A stretch of 64,000 nt of DNA. It comes from Pleurodeles waltl (lineage: Eukaryota; Chordata; Amphibia; Caudata; Salamandridae). Positions within the stretch are counted from its first letter, which is position 1. Every line of letters begins with the position of its first letter. The position numbers and the translations under genes were made by a program. The DNA lies in NCBI RefSeq assembly GCF_031143425.1, contig NC_090437.1:1178346863-1178410862 (forward strand). Reading direction: 5' to 3'. Of this stretch, positions 21,379 through 32,454 are shown piece by piece. The notes below the pieces were generated by a model that was not told where the DNA came from, did not search any database, and saw only the letters and a program-made list of their open reading frames with translations.

Positions 21379-23504
21379 TGTTAGAAATGTGGTCTTTGTT
21401 TGACCGTCAGGTTACCCCCTGTTCAAGCAAGGACCCTCACTCTAGTCAGGGTAAAAGAGAATCACCCTCAGCTAACCCCTGCTTACCCCCTTGGTAGCTT
21501 GGCAGAGCAGTAGGCTTAACATCAGAGTGCTAGGTGTAAAGTATTTGTACCAGCACACACAGTAACTTAAAGAAAACACTACAAAATGACACACCAGTTT
21601 AGAAAAATAGGAAATATTTATCTAAACAAAACAAGACCAAAACGACAAACATCCGACATACACAAAGTCAAGTTATGAATTTTTAAAGATGAAACTCAAA
21701 AATAGCGCTTAGAAACACAAAATGTTTCGATGAGGTGTTAACACGGCATCATGACGGAGTCGTTCCCAACAATCCGACACCAGCGGCACCAGACACGGAG
21801 TCGGGTAGACCCCAATGTACAGTACCTTTGGTAAAGAGTGAAAAGAAGCCGATGCGCGAAGTCGGGGATCGTGGTGTCTGTGCAAAACGTTGAATCCGCG
21901 GACTTCAAGCGGCGCCGGTCACGACGTGGTGCGGCGACTTCCACGGAGTCGCGGACTTCGGCGGGGCTGCAGCGATGTCGGGCCTGCGTAGGTGGTCATG
22001 TTCCAGCGAAGATCACAGAGTCGGTTGCAGGTGGCATCACCGGATTCAGCAGCGGCGTTGGTCCCGAATCGTCCGAAGTCGATTTCCTTGGATTTTCACC
22101 AGCTTTTCCTTTCAAGGGCCCAGGGACTGGATAGGGCACCACTTGTCAGAGCAGGAGTCTCTCCAGAGACTCCAGGTGCTGGCAGAGAGAAGTCTTTGCT
22201 GTCCCTGAGACTTCAAGCAACAGGAGCAGGCTTTAAATCAAGCCCTTGGAGATTTCTTCACAAGATGGAAGGCACACAAAGTCCAGTCTTTGCCCTCTTA
22301 CTCTGGCAGAAGCAGCAACTGCAGGATAGCTCCACAAAGCACAGTCACAGGCAGGGCAGCTCTCCTTCCTCAGCTCTTCAGCTCTTCTCCAGGCAGAGTT
22401 TCCTCTTGTTTCCAGAAGTGTTCCTAAAGTCTGTGGTTTTGGGTGCCCTTCTTATACCCAATTTCTCATTTGAAGTAGGCCTACTTCAAAGTAAAGTCTC
22501 TTTTGAATGTGAAATCCTGCCTTGCCCAGGCCAGGCCCCAGACACTCACCAGGGGGTCGGAGACTGCATTGTGTGGACAGGCACAACCCTTTCAGGTGTA
22601 AGTGACCACTCCTCACCTCCCTCCTAGCAGAGATGGCTCATCAGGAAATGCAGACTACACTCCAGCTCCCTTTGTGTTACTGTCTAGTGTGAGGTAGAAC
22701 CAGCCCAACTGTCAAACTGACCCAGACAGGGAATCCACAAACAGGCAGAGTCACAGAAATGGTATAAGCAAGAAAATGCTCACTTTCTAAATGTGGCATT
22801 TTCAAACTAACAATCTTAAAATCAACTTTACCAAAATATGTATTTTTTAAATTGTGAGCTCAGAGACCCCAAACTCCACATGTCCATCCGCTCCCAAATG
22901 GAATCTACACTTTAATCAGATTTAAAGGTAGCCCTCATGTTAACCTATGAGAGCCTTGCAACAGTGAAAAATGAATTTAGCAATATTTCACTGTCAGGAC
23001 ATATAAAACACATTACTATATGTCCTACCTTAACCATACACTGCTCCCTTCCCTTGGGGCTACCTAGGGCCTACCTTAGGGGCGCCTTACATGTAAGAAA
23101 AGGGAAGGTTTAGGCCTGGCTAGTGGGTACACTTGTGAAGTCGAATTTACAGTTAAAACTGCACACACAGACACTGTAATGGCAGGTCAGAGACATGATT
23201 AAAGAGCTACTTATGTGGGTGGCACAACCAGTGCTGCAGGCCCAATAGTAGCATTTGATTTACAGGCCCCGGCACCTCCAGTGCACTTTACTAGGGACTC
23301 ACTAGTAAATCAAATATGCCAATTATGGATAAGCCAAACATATACACATTTTGCAAAGGAGCACTTGCACTTTAGCACTGGTTAGCAGTGGTAAAGTGAC
23401 CAGAGTAACAAAAACAGCGAAATCAGAGTCCACCACACATCAGCATCCTGGGGAACAGAGGCAAAAAGTTAAGGGAGACCACACCAAGGATGAAAAGTCT
23501 AACA
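21379..23504 (-). repeat. GyA 5' LTR (complete, 2126 bp)
   Basis: The LTR starts TGTTAGAAATG and ends GTCTAACA on the plus strand, with TG...CA termini. It aligns throughout with 1-1077 and 10346-10829. Position 1 of the window corresponds to about 21945, so the first ~566 bp of the left copy lie outside. The interval around 23003-23018 is the uninterrupted version of the site where E1 inserted in the other LTR. The candidate primer-binding site lies just left of 21379 (minus-strand TGGTGATCAGCAG...), but the tRNA was not identified. The possible 5-bp target duplication TCCAC (23505-23509) cannot be checked because the partner is outside. Confidence 0.85.
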
Positions 23505-24780
23505 TCCACCCAGGCCTAAATGGAAGCCTGTGCCCTAGGAGAATGGCCTCCCTCAAGGATGGACACCTTCTATCTTGAATTGTTGCACTCTACAAATTGG
23601 TTGAGGAAGTAGAGATTAGTGACTATGCACTCCCCTGTTCTAGGCCTTCCGACACAAAAGATTGTGCTCACAAACCGGAAACAAGAGAGGGGAAAGAAAC
23701 TTGTAACACCCTTTTCCAGAAGCTCATATTCTTCCTGATCCTCTTTTATGGACTATCCTGAAAGAAAGGGAAATTGAGTCACTCAGTAAAGAAACACAAT
23801 TAGATATATATGTATAATAACCTACCAAAGTCTGAAATAACACAGTATTTGCGGGAAACAATAGCTCTATGGTGTGCAAAAGAAACAAGGCACCCACCTT
23901 TTTATAGTGGTAGTGCAAAGGTCTAACTAAAGAGCAACAGCCTATCAAGATGAGCTATGGAACGAGGTAATGAAGATGAAGCTGGGTATGTCCAACGATG
24001 TTATTGACCATGTATGTTCCATGGCCTCTTTGACATATTGCCATTAGAACCGCTGACTCCAAGCCGAAGCGATCCTCCCCCATTATGCTGTTCAGTCATC
24101 TAAAGCATTCATTTCAGAGATATGTTTAACCTCAGGGTCACTTGTTTGAACGCTGGCTGGTCATCTGAGAATTTTACTTTTCGGAGCTCGATAGAATGAG
24201 CAGCATTTATTGGCATGATAACAAACGTTATGTTTTCTGACAAGATCCATTTTCGGGTTAAAGTGGTCTTATATAAATATTGATCCACACCAACCTGCTA
24301 GTCTGATATCCCGTTTTTATGATCCGAAGAGTTCAGATTGCCTGAACTTTGAGTTTTTATTTTTCACCACATGTTACGTTGTGCTTTGGTTTACTTCTCA
24401 CCCCCTATAAGTTTTTAAAATGTACTGCCCTTAACACTCATGATAAAACAAACGAGTACACTGATTGGGAGAACTTATCTAACGGACCGTAGTTAGATCT
24501 GTTTGTTCTGTTTTGATCCACCTTACTTTATCTTTCCTCTACACAGTTCAAACTGTTTCTTTTTCTGTTTTACGAATAACAACTGTTGTGTTCCTACCTG
24601 TGTCTCTCTTAGAAAGACGTCTTCAAATGAATATGGTTAGACGTGTGCTTCCTCTATTTTCCCTCTGTTGAGATTTAGGAAGAAGCCTTTCTTGTTGTTG
24701 TGTTCATATTTAGTGATGTTAACTACAGTTTCCTATTGATTGCTGCACTTCTTACACTGGTATTTTTTTCGTTAGGGTCG
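23505..24780. other. Unassigned flank of GyA
   Basis: AT-rich DNA with stops in all frames and no recognisable domain, terminal repeats or structured RNA. The only short frames (for example 23724-23948 minus) look accidental. Confidence 0.5.
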
Positions 24781-24789
24781 AGCACGCAA

Positions 24790-25320
24790 AGCGCTCTGTC
24801 CCTTGTGTAATCTCTCTATGGGCTTATAACCACGCCCATGTCACGTCCTTCAGTCTGGTTGGTTCGTGGGCTAGCCTTTTAAAATTTGCATGATTTCATT
24901 AGGGAGAGGCATGCACATGTCATGCCTTTTCCAGTGTTTAGCCGTCCTCGAGCGCACCGGCCAACTACTGAAAACATACGAGACTCGATGTTTTCCGTAT
25001 GGTTTGTGGACTACTTTTTCTTTTTATTTCATAGACAGTGCGATCTCGCTGGGCAGTAATCGAGAGCTTTGCATGACGTCGACCCTGTTACATGGATAAT
25101 TGCACTTTTGCTGGTTACATGGATAATTACACTTTTGCTGATACATTTCACCCCAAGTGAACTTCTGTTTCCTTTTGTGTGCCTGATTCGGGCTCATGGC
25201 GGTCATAAGCTCACTTATGTAAAACTTTTTTACTTTTCAATTTATGTGGCAAAAAAAGTCCAGTTAGGAGTTTAAAACGCTAACAGCTCTAACTCTAGCA
25301 AACACAAGTCCCTTTACATT
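24790..25320 (+). repeat. Interspersed repeat R1, copy 1
   Basis: It is about 75-80% similar by eye to 28690-29210. Shared landmarks are TTTTAAAATTTGC, CATGTCATGCCTTTTCC, GAAAACATAC, ACCCTGTTACATGGATAATT, TTATGTGGCA and AGGAGTTTA. An internal short tandem GTTACATGGATAATTGCACT recurs two or three times (25085-25140). There is no long ORF and no terminal inverted repeat. The class is unknown; it could be a SINE, an LTR fragment or a LINE 3' end. Confidence 0.65.
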
Positions 25321-28300
25321 GCAAATGCTTGTTTTTGAGTTGTTCCTTCTTCAAGCCTTGGTTACATTTTTGCATTACATGCCCTGTAAGATTAAAAGCA
25401 CAAATATTGGAAAGAGGGGAGTTGGAAAATGTATGCACCTACAGTCAGGGCACGACTTGGAACCCAAAGCAAGGCCTGGCAAATTTGGTCAGACCAGCTC
25501 CCATAGGGTGCATAGCGAGCGAACCTGACCACTACAATGGGGCTTGAGGGTTCTCCCTCTACCAAGAAAATTAGGGAAAGAATGCTAAAAACAGCACATT
25601 GTACTACACATTTTTCATGACATATTCAATTGTATTCGTTTTTCAAGCATTTTAAATGATGACCTTACAGTGCACCAGGATACAGCAATTTTTATTGAGC
25701 ATGCCTCTACAATGATTCCCTCACGGTCACCTTTTAACAGTGACTCTCATGTCTTCATAGCCCTTCTCTCACATGTATGTAATTTGTTTTATAGTGCTTC
25801 TCTTTCCAGTGTAGGGTGTTGGGACTCTTTACATCACACACACATACAGAGACAATGAATCATACGTGTCTAAATCAGTGTGAAGAAAATGTTACATAAG
25901 ACATAGGGGACTGCAAGTTGTAGGATTCACATGTCATCCATACTGGTAGGCATTCTTTGAGAACGCTTGGTCTGAGGAAGCATGAACTCAGGATTCAGAT
26001 CATAACACAGTGGTTGGGGCTGACCTTACTAATAACAATTTATTCCACCCAAACAGAATTTTGCTTTTTAGCAAAATTAGGATAATCAAAGACTGGGAAA
26101 AAACTTCGAACCTGTACCATGCAGTTTGCATGTAGCTCTTTGAGGGCAGTTCATACCACATTCTGCTAGATTGCGATTGTAACATATGAACTGCACAGTA
26201 ACAAAAGGATCTCTGTGACAAAAGCAGTATCACACTGAGCATTACACATAAAATACTGTTCTGTTATGGTTCTTTGCACGAGGCATATTAACCCTCTGCA
26301 CTACCTTAGATGAGTCAAAACAGCTACTAGACAAAACTCAGATCTCTCTCCAGCAGGTACATTAATCACCAAAGTTATCTTGGTTTTTCTGAAAACTGTT
26401 GGGTATTCAAGGAACTCTGCCGTTCTTTTAAAACTGCTACACTGCTACAAAATCAGCTCTCTACTAACAAAAAGGGCCCCCACCCTTCCACCGGAACCGC
26501 CCAATGCCTTGCCTACAATTTACAAAAGGCCACTTCTCTTGTGTAGCTACTTTGTGTGATAATGCTTTGTGGTATCGCACCTTAAACAGTGAGTCAGGTG
26601 GCCTAGTCATGTAACTGTTTCGAGCCCAATATAGATTTTTTGCCATTGCGTCTGTTCCAAATTGCAAACATGCAACCTCATCATAATTTACAGGTGTCAT
26701 GAGTTTGATCCGTCAGTGGTGCAGGAAGGTATTGCAGCACACTCAAAAACCTCTAGCAGTGGCCTACAGCAATACAGTCAGTTCCAGCTTCAGCAAAATG
26801 CCGATTGTAGGATGTCAAGGGCATGCCGCAGATCTAATTGAAAATAGTGAAAAATTTTGGTTTTCCAATGCTTGTTTAATCTCATTTTAACTGAAAAAGG
26901 ATTTCCAAACCTCTACTTACAGAACACTGCCCGTATTTCAGACATGTCAACACAATAGGTGGACTTCCCTTAGCTGAACTAACACTACCTCGGTTGCCTT
27001 TCTCTAAAACCCTGGCACTGAATCAGAACACGTTGCTATTGCCTTGCAATGATCAAGGCATTCTGTGTATTGTTATAAAAATATTCACCTAGTGTGTAGA
27101 ACCATAGCCCTCTAGTATGATGATGGGTAGGGCTGCACCGACGGGGAGGTTAAGACATCTCTGAGGAACCAGAAACAACCCCATTCCAGTTCTTCTTCCC
27201 TGACTTTGGGGCTTGAAGTAACCGGAGGTGTTGTGTACTGGTGCAATTCTGGTGAAATACTGCCCCTCAACCCCCATCAACCCTAAGTCATCATTATCTC
27301 CTCTACCACTGGCCTCAGCAGCTCCACAATAGTACTAGCAGCCCCAATTCTCTTTCTTAGCAGATTCACCATCTGCTGCAACAAGCTTAGACGTTTCCCC
27401 CCCGCTTACAAAGTCAAAATAATTTCTATTGTTTCCAAAAGGTCTCACAGATATACATTTTCCTCTGATCTTTGAGGTTAGCCACTGTTTTAGCTGCCTC
27501 GTGGTCTTGATAAATGAATAAAATGTAAAAATGTTGTCTCTGTGGCTTTCTGCATACTGAGTGGCACAGCTTTGGAATACTCACAGTGAGATGTTTTTTT
27601 CTAAGTAAATATCAGACATTGTTGGTACTCATAGGATTTTAAGATTACAGTTTAACACTGCTAAGCAAATAGAATTTAACAGACGTTCTCTGTTTTCAAA
27701 AGAATGGAATTGGCGTTCGCCATGCCAAAGAAGCATATGAACTCTAGATGCCTAACGTGAAAGCGATTTTTAGAAAAATACACAATGTTAATGTAACTAT
27801 GGAAACCTGAAGCAAGGCTAGAGTCTTTCATTTTTTCTCTAACGCAAGGTTCTTTTGAGTTTTTTCCTTTTTATTCCCCATTGTTTAATGCAATATTTAC
27901 ATCAAACTCTTGCTTGCCAATTACAATATTTTGGCAGGCCCAAATGCTGATCCACATTTTGCTGGAATGAGCTGCAGCTATCTAGATAACACTTTTTTGA
28001 GCTAATACCCACATACTTACTTAACCCATTGGCAGTACAAAGCTCAGGTGCTTGTGTTTGTCGTCCATCTGATTAACTGCGATTTTAATGGTAGCCTAAA
28101 AGGCTGGCGACCCTATGTCCCCCCAAGCATGCCTGCATCACTTTGGAAAAGCTGCCCACCACACGACATTACCGACCAAAACCAACACATTTAGATATTG
28201 CAACATTCTCTTCGGGGTTCCAAAGCAAAGTGAACGCCTAGTTTGTAAAGAAAGACAAGCTAATCAGAAAAACATGCACAGATGTGGACAGAGGACAAAA

Positions 28301-28689
28301 GACCATGTCAGTGTATCGGGTCCTCACGAGTCAGGTGAATTTATATTTGGCACTGCTGCTTATATACCTGGACGCCTGCAACGACGGGTGCTGTGCAGTA
28401 GTGGGTGCTCTGTTGAGCATCACAAGGAGTGGGCACCTGCACTTTTCATTTTGAGGTGCAGGTAATCCCTTAAAGTTGTTTATTCATGCTCGGTCAGTCA
28501 CAACATGCTCTGTTCACCTAGACTACAGAGAAGAATAATTGCACTTTGATGATCACATTGGGAACCTCTTTTAGCTGTAGCCTAGGTCTACTTTGAAATT
28601 ACACTCAATTTTCAGGAGTCAGAAGAGCACTGGGTGGAAGATGTTCTAGCCACCTGACACCTCTTGGCTCCCCGTTTTAGGCCCTGTTG
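25321..28689. other. Unassigned intergenic DNA
   Basis: About 3.4 kb of AT-rich sequence with stops in all frames. I saw no tRNA, no coding domain, no inverted termini and no tandem array. A C-run (CCCCCC near 27398) and short AT runs are the only low-complexity features. Confidence 0.5.
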
Positions 28690-29240
28690 TAATCTCTCTG
28701 TGAGCTTTTAGTCACGCCCATCAGTTTGGTTGGTTCGTGGGTATGCCTTTTAAAATTTGCTTAATTTCAATAGTGAAAGGCATGTGTATGTCATGCCTTT
28801 TCCGGTATTTAGCCCTCCTCAAGTGCACTGGTAAACTACTGAAAACATACAAGGCTCCATGTTTTCCATATGGCTTATGGACTACTTTTTATTTTTATTT
28901 CCTACGCTGTGCAATCTCGCTTGGCAGTAGTTTAGCGCTTTGCATGACATCGACCCTGTTACATGGATAATTGCACTTTTGCTGGTTACATGAATAATTC
29001 TACTTTCGCCGGTTACATGGATAATGGCACTTTTGCCGATACGTTTCACTGCGAGCGAACTTCTGTTTCCTTTTCTGACTCTCCTTCACCCTCATGGCAA
29101 CCATCGGCTCGCACATATGAAACTGTTTTACTTTTCATTATCAGTTTATGTGGCAAGAAATGTCCGGTTAGGAGTTTACAACGCTAATAGGTCTAACTCG
29201 TTTGATTTTCTTAGCACTTTACAGGCAGACATTTAATAAC
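28690..29240 (+). repeat. Interspersed repeat R1, copy 2
   Basis: It parallels copy 1 from TCAGTTTGGTTGGTTCGTGGG through ACCCTGTTACATGGATAATT (three local copies of the TTACATG.ATAAT unit between 28961 and 29030) to the TTATGTGGCAAGAAATGTCC end. Its 3' half is the first unit of the tandem array at 29059-30620. Confidence 0.65.
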
Positions 29241-30620
29241 AGGGTTAGCAACCTCAGATGGATAACAGGCTGAGCTAGACTGTCGACGGCCACCACTTTA
29301 CTCACTGCACCATCTTGCCTTTTTAACCCATCAATGATTTAAATGCTTGTCGCTGATAACCTGTGATGTGCAAGCCACACGTTCACATAGTAACAAGGTC
29401 ACTTTGGCATTTCATCCTTCCAATGTCAGTAAAAGAATTACCATACAGTTCCTAATGGTGCTTAGAAATATGGTACAAAGTGCTATTTAAAAACAAGTTG
29501 TTACTTATGGAGCTACATGCCTACTCGTAGTGCTGCTGAGTGTGCATAAACTTTGAGCTATGCATACAGATGCACTTCTTTGGCTGACAGAAGAGTGCTG
29601 CCATTTCGTACACATAGTAGAGTGATGCAATTATAGATATGGTGCTAGGGCATCAACTGACTATACTGTAATATGAGTGATCACAGAGGTGGTGCTTCTC
29701 TAGATTTTAGAAATATTCATATTGCGTGGTTACACACAGAAATGTGTGAAGTCAAGTGGCTGAAACTAAAGTGTGCAAACCTCTGTTTCCTTTTCTGTGT
29801 CTCCTTCACGCTCATGGTGACCGTCGGCTTGCATATGTAAAACTGTTTTACTTTTCATTATCAGTTTATGTGGCAATAAAAGTCCGGTTCGGAGTTTACA
29901 ACGCTAATAGCTATAACTTGTTTAATTTTCTTAGCACTTTACATGCAGACATTTAATAACAAGGTTAGCAACCTCAGACAGATAAAAGGCTAATCTGGGT
30001 GTTGCAGTGTTGACGGCCACCACTTTACTCACTGTACCATCTAGCCTTTTTAACCCATCTGTGATTTAAATGCTTGCCACTGATAACCTGTGATGTGCAA
30101 GCCACACGTTGAAATAGGAACGAGGTCACTTCGGCCTTTCATCCTTCCAATGTCAATAAAAGGATTACCATACAGTTCCTATTGGTGCTTAGAAATGTGG
30201 TACAAAGTGCTACATAAAAACAAGTTGTCATTCATGGCGCTACATGCCTACTCGTAGTGCTGCACAGTGCGCTTAAACTTTGGGCTACGCATACAGATGC
30301 CCTTCTTGGGCTGACATAAAAGTGCTGCCATTTCGTACACATTGTAGAGTGATGAAATTATAAATATGGTGCTGGGGCATCACCTGACTATACTGTAATT
30401 TGAGTTATCACAGAGGTGGTGCTTCTCTAGATTTTAGAAATACACATATCGAATGATTACACAGAGAAACGTGTGAAGTCAAGTGCCTGAAACTAAAGCA
30501 AGCTATCTTCTGTTTCCTTTTCTGTGTCTCCTTCACGTTCATGGCGACCATCGGCTCGCATATGTGAAACTGTTTTACTTTTCATTTTCAATTTATGTGG
30601 CATGAAATGTCAAGTTAAGA
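29059..30620 (+). repeat. Tandem array, ~725 bp unit, about 2.15 copies
   Basis: Units start at about 29059, 29781 and 30508, each at CTCTGTTTCCTTTTCTG or its variant. Units 1 and 2 align across their length, including TTTAATAACA.GGTTAGCAACCTCAGA, the GACGGCCACCACTTTACTCAC block and CTAGATTTTAGAAATA. Copies are about 85-90% similar by eye. The third unit is cut short after about 110 bp. There is no ORF. The unit begins inside the 3' part of repeat R1. Confidence 0.78.
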
Positions 30621-30689
30621 ATTTACAACCCTGATAGCTCTAACTCGAGCAAATGAGAGACCCATTGCATTGCAAATGCTTGTTTTTAT

Positions 30690-32454
30690 TTGTGCTCTTT
30701 TGATCCCCAGTAGAAACGCCTCTGTGCTCAGTCCTTTCAGAACTAAAGCTTTACACTCTAGCATCCTGGACGTGTCTCAGTGAATGCTGAGAACACAGAC
30801 ATTATTAAAGTACAAAGGTACAAAGGACTCATACAAAGGTACAAAAGGTCTTTATTATTAATTAGTTAGCATCATTGTTATAATATCAACCACGGTTCAA
30901 TTACATTAAAATAGTTCAATTAACTGACAGCAAAGAAATGACACCTACACCTCCATAACAAGCATTGCCATTGCCAATAGCTCAGGCTTTAACGGAATGT
31001 TATATCCTAATGTGAAGCATTACAAGTACATAGCAAAGGAATAAATGTGTGTTTGTGTGGAAGCAAAGAACTGTAGAATACTATCACCGTATGTTAAAAG
31101 GTCAGGTGACAGTTGACTGTCAAGTCATGCCAAAAAATCCATGTAGCCTAATGACTGCCCTGCTCCCATCTGAGCTTGAGCCAGAGAAAAACTACTTAAA
31201 TGACCTTGTTATCTAAGACACTTTAATAGCATTCCATTTTTATGTCCCTGAAAGTTCAAGATTGGGCAGCTGGATAAATAAACAGAATGCTCACAGCTGC
31301 AGGGGAGGACAACCGTTTTTTTTGTAGATGCAAATAATTTCCACCCAGTCACAACATGTACTCCTGGCTCCTAACATGTGGGCGGAGCTAAAGCCCTCTC
31401 TAGTGCTGCTCACATAATTGTCTCGCAGAACCTGTGCTGTCAAGCCAAACTATAAAAAACATCAAATACCTTCTTCTTCTTCAATCCTCAGATGCCATTA
31501 AATGAAAAGCTCAAACCTATTGTCTAATGGTGATAACTGGGAAATCTTGCTCAAGACTTTAACCAGTTGCCTAAGCATTTCTTTATTCTCCCACACAAGC
31601 AGAATACATTTGCTGGTATTAAGGTTAGAGTGTTTCTTTAGTTTAATATATATTTTACTACAAGTTAAAGAAACATAAAAGAACCAACCATACAGTGCCT
31701 TTGTACAAGCATAGGTACAAACTGCGTTGAAAAGTCTTTGTCTGGGGGATACAGAGGAGGCATTCTCACCTGTGTCCCCTGCCTATGGGCCCTGAGGCTC
31801 TACAATCAGCCATGAGAAAGTGGACGCTAATCGTAAATCCAACATATCTGACAGACACTGAAATACATTTCTATGAAGAAATTTGAGAAATCCTAAGAGA
31901 AGAAGAGGAGGCAACAAGATCAGAGTAGTTTCTATTTTTTTTGTCCTTGAACTATGTTCAAAACTCAAAAGCCGGGCTTTCAATTTTAGTGTCTCTTTAA
32001 GCCCACTGAAACCCCTGGCCAATGCAGATCCCTTTTGCATATTTGGGCAGTTGCTCTGAAGTTTACATTTTGTTTTTTTACAAAAGATTTCCATGCCAGA
32101 TTTACATTCTTTTCTTCCCATATGGTGTAGATTTTAAAGTTACCTAGGGTTGTGGTTTCCTTGTAGCCAAGATCTGCTAACATTCGCTAATGTTATTAAC
32201 ATTTTGCTTTTTTGGCAAAAATAGAAAAAAGAAGTTGTGCAAGAAATTGTGTGTGATTTTGAGTTCTAAAAGTAGCACTGATTAAAAGCTTTACTTGCTA
32301 AGATTGCCCTTTTCTCAACTTTCAGAAAAATCTCCACAGTTTTTGCAATTGTGTAAGTCGTGGTTAGATATATTTCCTAGTTTGCCAATTATAAACTGCT
32401 TGTGGTTTGTGGAGGAAAGAGGTGTGATACCCATATTTGAACCCAGAGAATTAA
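30690..32454. other. Unassigned intergenic DNA
   Basis: It contains a short direct repeat TACAAAGGTACAAAGG (about 30810-30850) and AT-rich sequence. A minus-strand frame at 32121-31783 encodes a low-complexity peptide with a Leu-rich stretch (LILLPPLLLLGFLKFL) that I do not recognise; it may be a remnant of a retroelement. Confidence 0.45.

Larger units (their letters stand above)
1..23504 (-). mobile_element. GyA: Gmr1-like Ty3/gypsy LTR retrotransposon, nested host
   Basis: This is a minus-strand LTR retrotransposon whose left (3') LTR begins outside the window. The 5' LTR is 21379-23504. The 3' LTR is 1-1077 plus 10346-10829, interrupted by Harbinger E1. Internal DNA runs from 21378 down to 10830 and is interrupted by GyC (14039-19528). 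Reading along the minus strand, the domains are Gag (SCAN-like capsid, zinc knuckle), protease, integrase, reverse transcriptase and RNase H. Integrase before RT is the order known for Gmr1-like gypsy elements of deuterostomes. Without insertions the element would be about 9.3 kb. The coding part has several stops and frameshifts, so this copy is dead. LTR copies differ by several percent by eye. Confidence 0.88.

Noticed and set aside
28690..28760. tRNA-like B box (GGTTCGTGGG) at the start of repeat R1
   Set aside because: No A box at proper spacing and no cloverleaf could be drawn, so a tRNA-derived SINE head is not supported.
31783..32183. Possible gene on the minus strand
   Set aside because: Two overlapping short frames, Leu-rich, with no start context, splice signals or recognisable domain.
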